7,998 bases of DNA from Planctomycetia bacterium (GTDB lineage Bacteria; Planctomycetota; UBA11346): contig SYDV01000466.1 of the NCBI GenBank assembly GCA_005801395.1, positions 1 to 7,998 on the forward strand. The letters run 5' to 3'. Position numbers and translations under genes: made by a program. The notes beneath the pieces are model-generated. The model ran no database searches, was not told the origin of the DNA, and saw nothing but the letters and a program-made list of their open reading frames with translations. Shown here piece by piece: positions 1 to 7,300 of this stretch; position 1 is the first letter of the stretch; every line of letters begins with the position of its first letter.

Positions 1-1
1 A

Positions 2-1171
2 GTTGGTTAATTCTTCCTCGGTATTGTAAACGAGCCGTTCTCCGGCGATGGAATTAATCGCGTACAAACAATCGAGACGGAAGCGGCCTTTTTCCTTCGC
101 ATAACGTTTAATTAAAGGCGCTAGGCTTTTTGCCGACGGAATGCGGCCTAAAGAATCTAAAACATGGACCAATACTGGCCATTCACATTTCCCCATCGCT
201 TCTAATAATGATGAAACGCCATCGTCGCTTCGCACCCGTCCGATGGCAATGGCTGCGGCAACTTGCGTACGAATATCCTTTTCTTTAGTTAAGGCCGAGT
301 GAAGTTCTTTAAGATACGGAGCGCCTGCTTCTCCCATTAACCCAATCGCCTCGGCGGCACTAGCTGCGCTAGGCACCAAGGTTTGGCAACGCGTCATAAA
401 ACCACTATCGCGTTCAAATGCTTCACCACGACAAGAGCCAGTAAAAGTTCCATTCACCGTTTTTTCATTTACCTGTTGTTTGGTCCGAACAGCGTACAGT
501 AATTTTAACCCCATGATGCCACCTGAACGTGAACGCAACGCATTAATAGCTTGCATGTGAGCCACATCAGCGGTGTAGGCAGCAGCAATTAATCCATATT
601 CTACTAGAGTCTCATCCTTATCCTTCAACAATTCACCAATTTGCGTGGAGAATTCATAGGCCTGAGAAATATCTAACTTTGAAGCACTTTTTCCTCCTCC
701 TTTCTTTTTCTTTTCGTCAGGTTCAGGGATTTTAGGCATTTCACCGGCTTGACTAAATCGTTCATGAAAGACGTATTCCACCACTGCCATCGCTGCTAAC
801 GATGCTGCTCCGAGTTCGCGTGTGGCTGAATTGGTGAGCATAGCCTTTATATGCTCAGTGCGTTTGGACGACGTTGCAATCATACCAGCTACTTCTGACA
901 ATTTTAAATATTTACTTTTCGCCATCGTTTTAGCGAGAACAGGTACGGCTTCAGCCGGACCGCCTATATTCATTAACTGCGCGACCCCTGCTAACTGATC
1001 TAATTCATAACTACCACCCAACATCGGTTGTATTTGCTCAAGCGTTACTGTCTTTTCACCTTTGGGAAATTGATCGGCCAACACATCAGCAGCAGAAATA
1101 ATGGAAGTACCTTGTGGCACCAGATAGGTAGTCAAACACAGACAGGCAACTAGCAAGTTAGATTTTGTCAT
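2..1171 (-). CDS. Exported HEAT-repeat protein, C-terminus cut by window edge
   Basis: Reading the minus strand from the ATG at 1171-1169 gives 390 residues with no stop before the left edge, so the C-terminus is missing. The start is supported by GGAG at 1180-1177 five bases upstream and by an in-frame stop a little further upstream. Residues 1-27 look like a Sec signal peptide: MTK, then a hydrophobic stretch, then a plausible signal peptidase I site after ISA (A27). The protein would therefore be periplasmic or surface-exposed. Residues about 55-135 and 190-385 are rich in paired amphipathic helices. The best HEAT-like units lie at about 272-380, with motifs such as AIGLMGEAGAPYLKEL, TQVAAAIAIGRV and LYAINSIAGE. 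A lysine/glycine-rich loop (KKKKGGGK, 154-161) separates the two helical parts. HEAT repeats are protein-binding scaffolds; nothing here suggests catalysis. The gene is divergent from the debranching enzyme gene and no partner is identifiable. The HEAT assignment is fairly secure; the role is unknown. Confidence 0.8.
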   Translation of the reverse strand, partial: MTKSNLLVACLCLTTYLVPQGTSIISAADVLADQFPKGEKTVTLEQIQPMLGGSYELDQLAGVAQLMNIGGPAEAVPVLAKTMAKSKYLKLSEVAGMIATSSKRTEHIKAMLTNSATRELGAASLAAMAVVEYVFHERFSQAGEMPKIPEPDEKKKKGGGKSASKLDISQAYEFSTQIGELLKDKDETLVEYGLIAAAYTADVAHMQAINALRSRSGGIMGLKLLYAVRTKQQVNEKTVNGTFTGSCRGEAFERDSGFMTRCQTLVPSAASAAEAIGLMGEAGAPYLKELHSALTKEKDIRTQVAAAIAIGRVRSDDGVSSLLEAMGKCEWPVLVHVLDSLGRIPSAKSLAPLIKRYAKEKGRFRLDCLYAINSIAGERLVYNTEEELTN

Positions 1172-1878
1172 CGTCGCTCCGGAAATTATAGATTACTAAG
1201 AGTAACTAAACCTACTGATGATCTGGTTCACTTACGATAAACACACGCTAGATTTTCTTCGCTATTTCGCCAACCAGTGAGCAATCCTTGCGAGGCGGCT
1301 TCATTATGTTGCTTTTTTAAAAACATGTCTGATGGATTTCACTACATTTTATTCCGTCCGTGTAATTTATTTATTTCAACGGCGAAATCTTTGACGCTGT
1401 TTTAAAACTCCCGCGAAGACCGACACAGTCGAAGTGCACGAGTTACAAAATTGCTTCTAAGGCCTCTCGTTGATTCAGGCGTCCATCTAAATTCATGCGA
1501 GAAAATGACAAAGGTCTGGATTCCAATAAGGTCTCCCCAACTGCGAAAGCGCTTTCTTCGCTCTCGCGACGCTAACCTCATATCAACCAAGCGTGCCACA
1601 ATTTCAGCACCCCTTAATCAACTCAACATCACCTCATGAATGACTTGGGAAGGGTTACCCAATGTGGTTGCGACATGCCGTCAACTCTGCCATCCATGAT
1701 TCCAAATGTCTCTTTCATCCACCACGAATGACCTCGCATTGGGCAATAACAGGGCAATTCCTGACAAATTTGCTGCTTTTGTCGCCAATTTTAACTTGTC
1801 ATTGAGCCGCTTCTGGCTGCCGCGCCATGACTTGTCGAATCCACCGGAGTCCCAAACTCGTCAGCACAGAGACTGACC
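1172..1878. other. Divergent intergenic region, no supported gene
   Basis: This 707-base stretch separates the minus-strand HEAT-repeat gene from the plus-strand debranching enzyme gene and must carry both promoters. Its left half is AT-rich, with runs such as GCTTTTTTAAAAAC near 1311-1325 and AATTTATTTATTTC near 1365. Two overlapping short reading frames, at 1402-1599 (minus) and 1451-1639 (plus), lack recognisable motifs and ribosome binding sites and look fortuitous. A 12-base perfect palindrome, GAAAGCGCTTTC, sits at 1545-1556; one of that length is expected by chance in a few kilobases. I see no tRNA, riboswitch or repeat array. No plus-strand promoter upstream of 1879 could be assigned with confidence. 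Confidence 0.6.
1185..1190 (-). promoter_or_regulatory. Possible -10 box (TATAAT) of the HEAT-repeat gene
   Basis: The minus strand reads TATAAT at 1190-1185, a perfect sigma-70-type -10 hexamer, just ahead of the HEAT-repeat gene. No good -35 hexamer is visible 16-18 bases further upstream; the sequence there resembles AGGTTT or TAGGTT. The hexamer is also so close to the ribosome binding site at 1180-1177 that the transcript leader would be very short. It may be a weak promoter or chance. Confidence 0.25.
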
Positions 1879-4800
1879 ATGCCCGCATTCATCATGACTC
1901 CTCCGCCTGGAACCCGACTAGTTGGGTTCATCGGTGATCGCGTTCGCATAAGCCTACGTGTTGATGGTCAGCTACCATCAGGCTGGCGCGCGCTGGTGCG
2001 CACCAACTTGGGACGGGCGCACAGCGAACGTGCCACCGTGGTCGCTACTCATGGACAGGGTCATACCTTTGGCGGCGCTTCGTGGCGCGACATCCCGATG
2101 GAGCAGCAAGGCGATGAATGGGTATTGGAACTAACCCTTAACCGAGTGGGTTTTTTTCACGTCAAGCCGTATGCCTTAGATACACAACGTAAACAACAAT
2201 GGCCTGATGGCGATGATATCGGACTGAGCATTCACCCCAATGCACAACGCACCAATAATACCATCTATTGCGCGTTCGTACGGGCGTTTGGCGACAGCAA
2301 GCATCATAGCACCACCCGAAATGGCATGTTGGAAGAGCAATTCGCCGCATTTGATCGGCATGGATACACCCTGATTCCACCATCGGGCACCTTACGCGAT
2401 TTGACGGCGCAAATCCCCCACATCGTTGATCAACTTGGCTGTCATATTATTCATTTATTACCGATTTGTCGTACTCCAACGACCTATGCGCGCATGGGAC
2501 GTTTCGGCAGCCCGTATGCCGCAACCGATTTAACCGCGATTGATCCTGCATTAGTCGTATTTGACCAACGCACGACTGCCGTCGATCAATTTCGTGAACT
2601 CACTTATGCTGCGCATTTAAAAGGCGCCCAAGTCTTTATTGATCTAGCCATTAATCACACCGGTTGGGGTTCTCGTTTGTTGGACGAACATCCGGAATGG
2701 TTTATGCGTAATGCCGATGGCACCTTTAAATCCCCAGGCGCATGGGGCGTCACCTGGGGCGACTTAGTTGAACTAGAACACCAACATAATTTCGGCTTAT
2801 GGGATTCCTGCGCGGATGCCTTTCTTGAATGGTGTCGACGCGGAGTCGACGGTTTTCGCTGTGATGCTGGCTACATGGTTCCCAAGCAAGCCTGGCAATT
2901 TATTACCGCACGCGTGCGCATGGAATTTCCCGATGTCATATTTTTACTCGAAGGTCTTGGCGGTGCCTGGTCTGCAACCGAATCGTTACTAACTGAAGGT
3001 GGCATGCAGTGGGCCTACAGCGAATTGTTCCAAAATTATTCCGGACGCGAGGTTGCTCATTACCTCGACCATAGTCATTACCAATCACGGCGCGTCGGTG
3101 TTTTAGTCCATTACAGTGAAACCCACGATAACGAACGCCTCGCCAAAGGTGGACGTTTGTGGTCTTTGATGCGTAACCATTTATCCGCATTAACCAGTTC
3201 CTGCGGAGCTTTTGGCTTCACCTGTGGCGTTGAATGGTTGGCAACGGAAAAAGTTAACGTACATGAAAGTCGCGGACTCAATTGGGGACACAAAGATAAT
3301 ATTGTCCCAGAACTGAGCCTGCTCACCAGTCTCGTTAGTGACCATCCGTGTTTCTTTGATGGAGCGCAATTAACCCGCTGGTCGACGGATGATGCCCCGG
3401 TGTACGTCCTTCACCGAAACAGTTTTGAGGGTAAAGATCAGGTCATTGTGCTGGTAAATACGGATGCTGGTCGCGCGCAACAAGCGCGCCTTCCCACCTC
3501 CGCATTTAGTTTGGCTGGCTCTCCAACGATTAATTTATTAGCCGCGAAAACGGCGAGTGATCCTATTCGCTATCGCATTGATGGTGATAGCGTAATCATT
3601 GATTTAACTCCTGGCCAAAGTTTATGTTTGAGCACCAGTTTCGAAGCAAAAGGTCTGGCTGGAAATGCCTACCGCGATAGCCGTGCGCGTGCCGCGTGGG
3701 CTATCTGGGTATTAGGTTATATCATAGATGTCGAACATATCGGCCCACATGATTGGCGCGATTTATCTGACTTAGTTTATCATCATCCCGCCGCCTTTGC
3801 GGGCTGTCTTAATCGCCTAGATGCAGTGCTCGCACAACGTGATTTGATGGCCGCTTTACGTGGTGTAATTCAATCATTTGGTCCGCCGCAGGCGGCAACT
3901 TGGAACGTTCGTGATGCCCAGCGCGTCATGCCGGTAGCGCATCATTACGCGCTCATCATTCGCGATACCGTACCGTTCAGCATTTCGGTCAAATCAACTG
4001 ATAGCGCAACGATATTAACCAACCGCGCCGTGCCCGTGGTCGATGGATTTGTTGCCTGTATTCCACGTCCACCAGCCGTTGGTCATGCTCGTTTAGTCCT
4101 TCAACGCTATACCGATGAAGGTCGCCAAATCGTTGGACCATTATTATTTTTACCCAGCCAACCATTACCACCGACGAAATTACCAAACGATGGCGTCGCT
4201 TTACTCACCAACGGTCTTGGCGGCATGGCTCGCTTACAAGTCGATTTTGGTTCAATCGCGTCTAAGTATGACTGTCTTTTAGCTGCAAACCTGCATCCGC
4301 ACGTGCCCAGTGACCGTCACGTCTTGATTAAGCGTTTACGTTTATGGGTGAATGCCGATGGTTTTATATCACCGTTAAACAGTGGTAACTTACAATCATT
4401 TCACCAAGGTGCGCCTTCGAACTGGACATTTGTCGCCAATGCTGGTGATAATCGCACAGTGACCTTACGACTAGATATTGATTTATTAGATGGCCGCAAC
4501 ACCGGGGTCATTCGCATAAGCCGGCCTGCAGGAAAAACCCTTAGTGGACGTGATTTACCGGATGAATGCGATGTTCGGGTAACCGCTCGATTTGATTTAG
4601 AAGATCGCTCATTTCATAGTGAAACAAAACGATCTGATGGTGGTAATGAACATTTCACGAAACATACATCACGCTTAGCGCAAGGCATTGGGTTCAGTTT
4701 CGCACCCGCACCCGACCGACGTCTACGCGTCTCTGCCAGCGATGGAGTTTATCACTCGCAAAACGAATGGTCAGAAAACATCCCGCACCCCATCGAAGCA

Positions 4801-6222
4801 AATCGAGGCCACACGCCCACCGGCGATGCCTGGAGTCCTGGGTGGTTTGATTTACCACTCATTCGTGGGCAGCATATTAATCTCGTTGCTTGTGCCGATG
4901 CTGACGAACCTAGCGATCTCCAGGTCACCAATTTTATTTCCGCTCGCCATGCGTTCATAAAAAATTGCGAACAACAAGCCGGCCTCGCGACCAATGATCT
5001 ACTAGGACAGACTTTAGTCCGCGCCGTGTCAGCCTATGTCGTGCGCCGCGATGATTTAAAAACGGTTATCGCTGGTTATCCCTGGTTTCTCGATTGGGGC
5101 CGCGATTCGCTGATTTGTGCTCGTGGCATGATTGCCGCAGGCATGATTGATGCCGTTCGTGAATTATTAATTTCCTTTGGTCGCTTTGAACAACATGGCA
5201 CCCTGCCGAATTGTATTCATGGTGACGATGCGAGTAATCGTGAAACCAGCGATGCTCCTTTGTGGTACGGCGTCGTCTGCGAAGAATTAGCCGCCGTCGT
5301 TGGACCGTCATTATATCAACAACGTGTTGATCAAAATGGACGCACGATTGCTGACGTTTTACTCGGAATAGCGCGTGGTTATTTAGGTGGAACGCCAACC
5401 GGCATTCGCGTCGATACCGAGTCCGGCTTAGTCTATAGTCCAGCGCATTTTACCTGGATGGACACCAATCATCCTGCTGGCACGCCACGCGAAGGATATC
5501 CAATCGAAATCCAAGTGTTATGGATTCGCTTACTGCGATTAGTTGATTCACTGCAATTAGCCACGGTTAATCAACCGTGGTCAGCCATTGCTGATCTCGC
5601 ACAAAAACAACTCGATGAACGCTTTTGGATCGAAGATCGTGGATATTACGCCGACTTATTAATTGCGAGCGCCGGCCAATCCGCGAAAGCCGCCATTCGT
5701 GATAACGCGCTGCGCTCAAATCAGGTCCTCGCCGTTGCGCTTGGCCTCATTACTGGTGATCGCGCTCGCCGCACCATCGTTGCCACTGCACGCTACTTAT
5801 TTGTGCCTGGCGCATTACGTTCACTCGCCGCCCTGCCAATTGATCCGCCATTACCCGTCTTGGATCACCAAGGGAAATTACTCAATGATCCAGTAAATCC
5901 GTATTGGGGTCGCTATGAAGGCGATGAAGATACGCGCAGAAAACCCGCCTACCACAACGGCACTGCCTGGACCTGGACCTTCCCAGGCGCCTGTGAAGCC
6001 GTTGCCCGCGCCTGGGATTTCGACCCTTCGGCCATCGAAACAGCCCGAGCCTACCTTGCCTCTATCGACTATTTAATTAATTCCGGCTGCCACGGCCATT
6101 TACCAGAAATTCTCGATGGCGACGCGCCACACACCCAACGCGGCTGCGATGCCCAGGCCTGGGGCGCGACCGAAGCATTGCGGGTGTGGAAATTATTGAT
6201 GAAAGCGAAGGCAAAAACCTGA
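1879..6222 (+). CDS. Bifunctional debranching enzyme: GH13 domain fused to amylo-alpha-1,6-glucosidase (GDE_N + GH133)
   Basis: This 1447-residue cytoplasmic protein has no signal peptide. Residues about 1-130 look like a beta-sandwich. Residues about 130-470 form a GH13 barrel with all conserved regions: I, DLAINH (255-260); II, GVDGFRCDAG (322-331, nucleophile D329); III, LLEGLGG (356-362, acid/base E358); IV, THDNE (415-419, stabiliser D417). A GH13 C-terminal beta domain follows to about 585, then a linker. LLTNGLGG (775-782) opens a GDE_N-type domain. The GH133 catalytic domain starts near 1035 and carries GYPWFLDWGRD (1066-1076), GTLPN (1107-1111), PREGYPIEIQ (1203-1212) and LPEILDGDAPH (1408-1418). 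By family knowledge, GH133 removes the alpha-1,6-linked stub glucose and a fused GH13 part would act as the 4-alpha-glucanotransferase, as in eukaryotic AGL. That the GH13 half is a transferase and not a hydrolase is inference. The ATG at 1879 has a weak GAGA six bases upstream; the in-frame ATG at 1894 has none. An in-frame stop at 1828-1830 limits extension. The gene appears monocistronic. Bacterial GDE proteins of about 650-750 residues usually lack the GH13 half. Confidence 0.93.
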   Translation: MPAFIMTPPPGTRLVGFIGDRVRISLRVDGQLPSGWRALVRTNLGRAHSERATVVATHGQGHTFGGASWRDIPMEQQGDEWVLELTLNRVGFFHVKPYALDTQRKQQWPDGDDIGLSIHPNAQRTNNTIYCAFVRAFGDSKHHSTTRNGMLEEQFAAFDRHGYTLIPPSGTLRDLTAQIPHIVDQLGCHIIHLLPICRTPTTYARMGRFGSPYAATDLTAIDPALVVFDQRTTAVDQFRELTYAAHLKGAQVFIDLAINHTGWGSRLLDEHPEWFMRNADGTFKSPGAWGVTWGDLVELEHQHNFGLWDSCADAFLEWCRRGVDGFRCDAGYMVPKQAWQFITARVRMEFPDVIFLLEGLGGAWSATESLLTEGGMQWAYSELFQNYSGREVAHYLDHSHYQSRRVGVLVHYSETHDNERLAKGGRLWSLMRNHLSALTSSCGAFGFTCGVEWLATEKVNVHESRGLNWGHKDNIVPELSLLTSLVSDHPCFFDGAQLTRWSTDDAPVYVLHRNSFEGKDQVIVLVNTDAGRAQQARLPTSAFSLAGSPTINLLAAKTASDPIRYRIDGDSVIIDLTPGQSLCLSTSFEAKGLAGNAYRDSRARAAWAIWVLGYIIDVEHIGPHDWRDLSDLVYHHPAAFAGCLNRLDAVLAQRDLMAALRGVIQSFGPPQAATWNVRDAQRVMPVAHHYALIIRDTVPFSISVKSTDSATILTNRAVPVVDGFVACIPRPPAVGHARLVLQRYTDEGRQIVGPLLFLPSQPLPPTKLPNDGVALLTNGLGGMARLQVDFGSIASKYDCLLAANLHPHVPSDRHVLIKRLRLWVNADGFISPLNSGNLQSFHQGAPSNWTFVANAGDNRTVTLRLDIDLLDGRNTGVIRISRPAGKTLSGRDLPDECDVRVTARFDLEDRSFHSETKRSDGGNEHFTKHTSRLAQGIGFSFAPAPDRRLRVSASDGVYHSQNEWSENIPHPIEANRGHTPTGDAWSPGWFDLPLIRGQHINLVACADADEPSDLQVTNFISARHAFIKNCEQQAGLATNDLLGQTLVRAVSAYVVRRDDLKTVIAGYPWFLDWGRDSLICARGMIAAGMIDAVRELLISFGRFEQHGTLPNCIHGDDASNRETSDAPLWYGVVCEELAAVVGPSLYQQRVDQNGRTIADVLLGIARGYLGGTPTGIRVDTESGLVYSPAHFTWMDTNHPAGTPREGYPIEIQVLWIRLLRLVDSLQLATVNQPWSAIADLAQKQLDERFWIEDRGYYADLLIASAGQSAKAAIRDNALRSNQVLAVALGLITGDRARRTIVATARYLFVPGALRSLAALPIDPPLPVLDHQGKLLNDPVNPYWGRYEGDEDTRRKPAYHNGTAWTWTFPGACEAVARAWDFDPSAIETARAYLASIDYLINSGCHGHLPEILDGDAPHTQRGCDAQAWGATEALRVWKLLMKAKAKT

Positions 6223-6312
6223 ACGAGATATTATTATCTAAAGCATCTAATTTTCCCACGCCTATCGTACCGATTCATTGTAAATGTCCGGTGGATGCCC
6301 TTAACAGCATGT

Positions 6313-6330
6313 CCCAGGGCGTTCCGCCCT
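6313..6330. other. GC-rich hairpin interrupted on its 3' side by the insertion sequence
   Basis: AGGGCG (6316-6321), loop TTC (6322-6324) and CGCCCT (6325-6330) form a perfect 6-bp stem. If the insertion sequence and one TTA copy are removed, CCC (6313-6315) also pairs with GGG (7194-7196) across a two-base TA bulge, giving about 9 bp in all. It lies between two convergent genes and could be a bidirectional terminator or a dispersed intergenic repeat. There is no T-tract on either side, so it is not a classical intrinsic terminator. Confidence 0.5.
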
Positions 6331-6332
6331 TA
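6330..6332. repeat. Target site duplication TTA, left copy
   Basis: TTA immediately precedes the left inverted repeat and is repeated right after the right end at 7191-7193. Three-base TNA duplications are typical of several IS5 groups. Removing the IS and one copy restores CCCTTAGGG. Confidence 0.82.
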
Positions 6333-6350
6333 GAAGCTGTCTGGAAAGTC
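6333..6350 (+). repeat. Left terminal inverted repeat of the IS
   Basis: GAAGCTGTCTGGAAAGTC. The reverse complement of 7173-7190 reads GAAGCTGTCTGGAAACTC, so 17 of 18 positions match and the first 15 are perfect. Confidence 0.92.
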
Positions 6351-6389
6351 GAAAAATAGCCTCTGTTAACTATTTCACGTGGTGTTAAT

Positions 6390-7174
6390 ATGGCCTATAT
6401 GCCATACCGAATGCCACTTGGAGCCGGATTTCTCCGCTCTTTCCTCAACCTCATCGTCGCTTAGGTCGTCCACGTGAGCATTCGACAGAGTCATTATTTC
6501 AAGCGGTACTATATGTTTTGGTAACGGGATGTCAGTGGCGCGCATTACCAGCAGAATTCCCGCCATGGAAGACGGTTTATTGGCATTGGTCACGTTGGGT
6601 AAAATTTGGTGTTGTTACACGAGTTCTTCATCGCTTAATCCGACTTGAACGTTTACGAGTTAGCCGCGCATTATCGCCAACAGCACTGATTATTGACAGT
6701 CAAAGCGTCAAGGCATCGAGTAGCGCCACGAGCGGCGTCGGCTATGACGCAGGCAAGAAAATACGCGGAAGAAAACGGCATTTACTCGTAGATTCACAGG
6801 GAAATATCCATGATGTCGTGGTTCATGCCGCGAATATTCAAGATCGTGACGGAGCGAAATTGGTATTGAAACAATTAAGCCACAAGTGGAAATCGGTACG
6901 GATGATTTGGGCAGATGGAGGCTATCGAGGTAAATTATTGACCTGGGTGCGCAGCTTACGAAATCGAGGGCGCGTTACCCTAAAAATAGTAGAGAAGAAC
7001 CCTCAGCAGAACGGCTTTGCCGTATTGCCGAGACGATGGGTTATCGAACGCACCAATTCCTGGCTCGTCGCGTGTCGACGATTAGCTCGAGAATACGAAC
7101 GAAACTCCCAAATGTGCGAAGCTTTTGTGCGTTTGGCGATGATCAGGCTATTACTTAGAAGAGGACAGGGATGA
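6390..7174 (+). pseudogene. IS5-family DDE transposase with a one-base frameshift near its 5' end
   Basis: The protein-like frame is open from 6389 to the TGA at 7172-7174. Its N-terminal part matches the IS5 helix-turn-helix/DUF4096 style (TWSRISPLFP, LGRPREHS, VTGCQWRALPAEFPPW). The RNase H-like core holds the DDE triad: D in IIDSQSVKAS (6695-6697), D in WADGGYRGK (6914-6916) and E in WVIERTNSWL (7046-7048), with YDAGKKIRGRKRH between the first two. That frame contains no ATG or GTG; its first usable start is TTG at 6518, which gives 218 residues and loses the DNA-binding part. The expected start is ATG at 6390, 57 bases inside the left end, beginning MAY as many relatives do. It is in another frame and stops at 6462-6464. 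Inserting one base near 6412-6416 would join them (MAYMPYRMP then TWSRI). The shift is too early to be the programmed frameshift known in some IS5 members, which lies mid-gene. A sequencing error is possible. Confidence 0.8.
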
Positions 7175-7190
7175 GTTTCCAGACAGCTTC
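7173..7190 (-). repeat. Right terminal inverted repeat of the IS
   Basis: Plus strand GAGTTTCCAGACAGCTTC, the inverted partner of 6333-6350. It overlaps the last two bases of the transposase stop codon (7172-7174), which is usual for such compact elements. Confidence 0.92.
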
Positions 7191-7193
7191 TTA
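7191..7193. repeat. Target site duplication TTA, right copy
   Basis: TTA directly follows the right inverted repeat and matches 6330-6332. Confidence 0.82.
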
Positions 7194-7300
7194 GGGAATA
7201 CACAGGGGTGCACCGTTGGCACTCGGAAAATCATTTTGGCTATGGTGTAACAGAAAGCTGCTTGATTATTTTCTCGTGCGCTCGCCCTTCCTGTAACCGC
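7194..7300. other. Right flank of the insertion, 3' region of the unknown gene
   Basis: These 107 bases lie between the right target duplication and the stop codon of the minus-strand gene. They begin GGG, which completes the hairpin split by the insertion, followed by GGGGTGCACC with a small palindrome (GGTGCACC). No gene is visible and no clear intrinsic terminator for the minus-strand gene was found. Confidence 0.5.

Larger units (their letters stand above)
6223..6332. other. Short 3' flank of the debranching gene up to the insertion sequence
   Basis: The 110 bases between the debranching enzyme stop and the insertion sequence contain no reading frame of note. The first 40 are AT-rich. 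The last 30 hold a GC-rich hairpin, listed separately. Before the insertion this stretch was continuous with 7194-7300, giving an intergenic gap of about 215 bases between two convergent genes. Confidence 0.6.
6333..7190 (+). mobile_element. IS5-family insertion sequence, 858 bp, structurally complete ends
   Basis: The element is bounded by 18-base terminal inverted repeats (6333-6350 and 7173-7190) with one mismatch, and flanked by TTA on both sides. It encodes one transposase filling nearly the whole length. The size, the ends beginning GAAGCTGTCTGGAAA, and the three-base TNA target duplication fit the IS427/IS1031-type branch of IS5. The branch name is from family knowledge, not a database match. 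The intact ends and target duplication show transposition rather than fragmentary decay. The element landed between two convergent genes, so it disrupts no coding sequence. Confidence 0.9.

Noticed and set aside
1545..1556. Perfect palindrome GAAAGCGCTTTC as an operator
   Set aside because: A 12-base palindrome is expected about once every four kilobases by chance, and it is over 300 bases from either start codon.
1402..1639. Two overlapping short reading frames (65 residues minus, 62 residues plus) in the intergenic region
   Set aside because: They overlap on opposite strands, have no ribosome binding site or recognisable motif, and their composition is arginine/serine-rich as expected of chance frames.
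1827..1940. Short frame from the ATG at 1827 overlapping the debranching enzyme start
   Set aside because: It encodes only 37 residues with no family features and runs into the strongly supported gene in another frame.
4688..4960. 90-residue plus-strand frame inside the debranching enzyme gene
   Set aside because: It overlaps the intact long frame completely and has no start signal; the long frame shows uninterrupted family motifs on both sides.
5066..5398. 110-residue antisense frame within the debranching enzyme gene
   Set aside because: It lies opposite the most conserved GH133 motifs; its His/Arg-rich composition is a shadow of the coding strand.
6390..6464. ATG at 6390 as the start of a separate small protein (24 residues)
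   Set aside because: It is the displaced beginning of the transposase; the downstream homologous sequence is in the adjacent frame.
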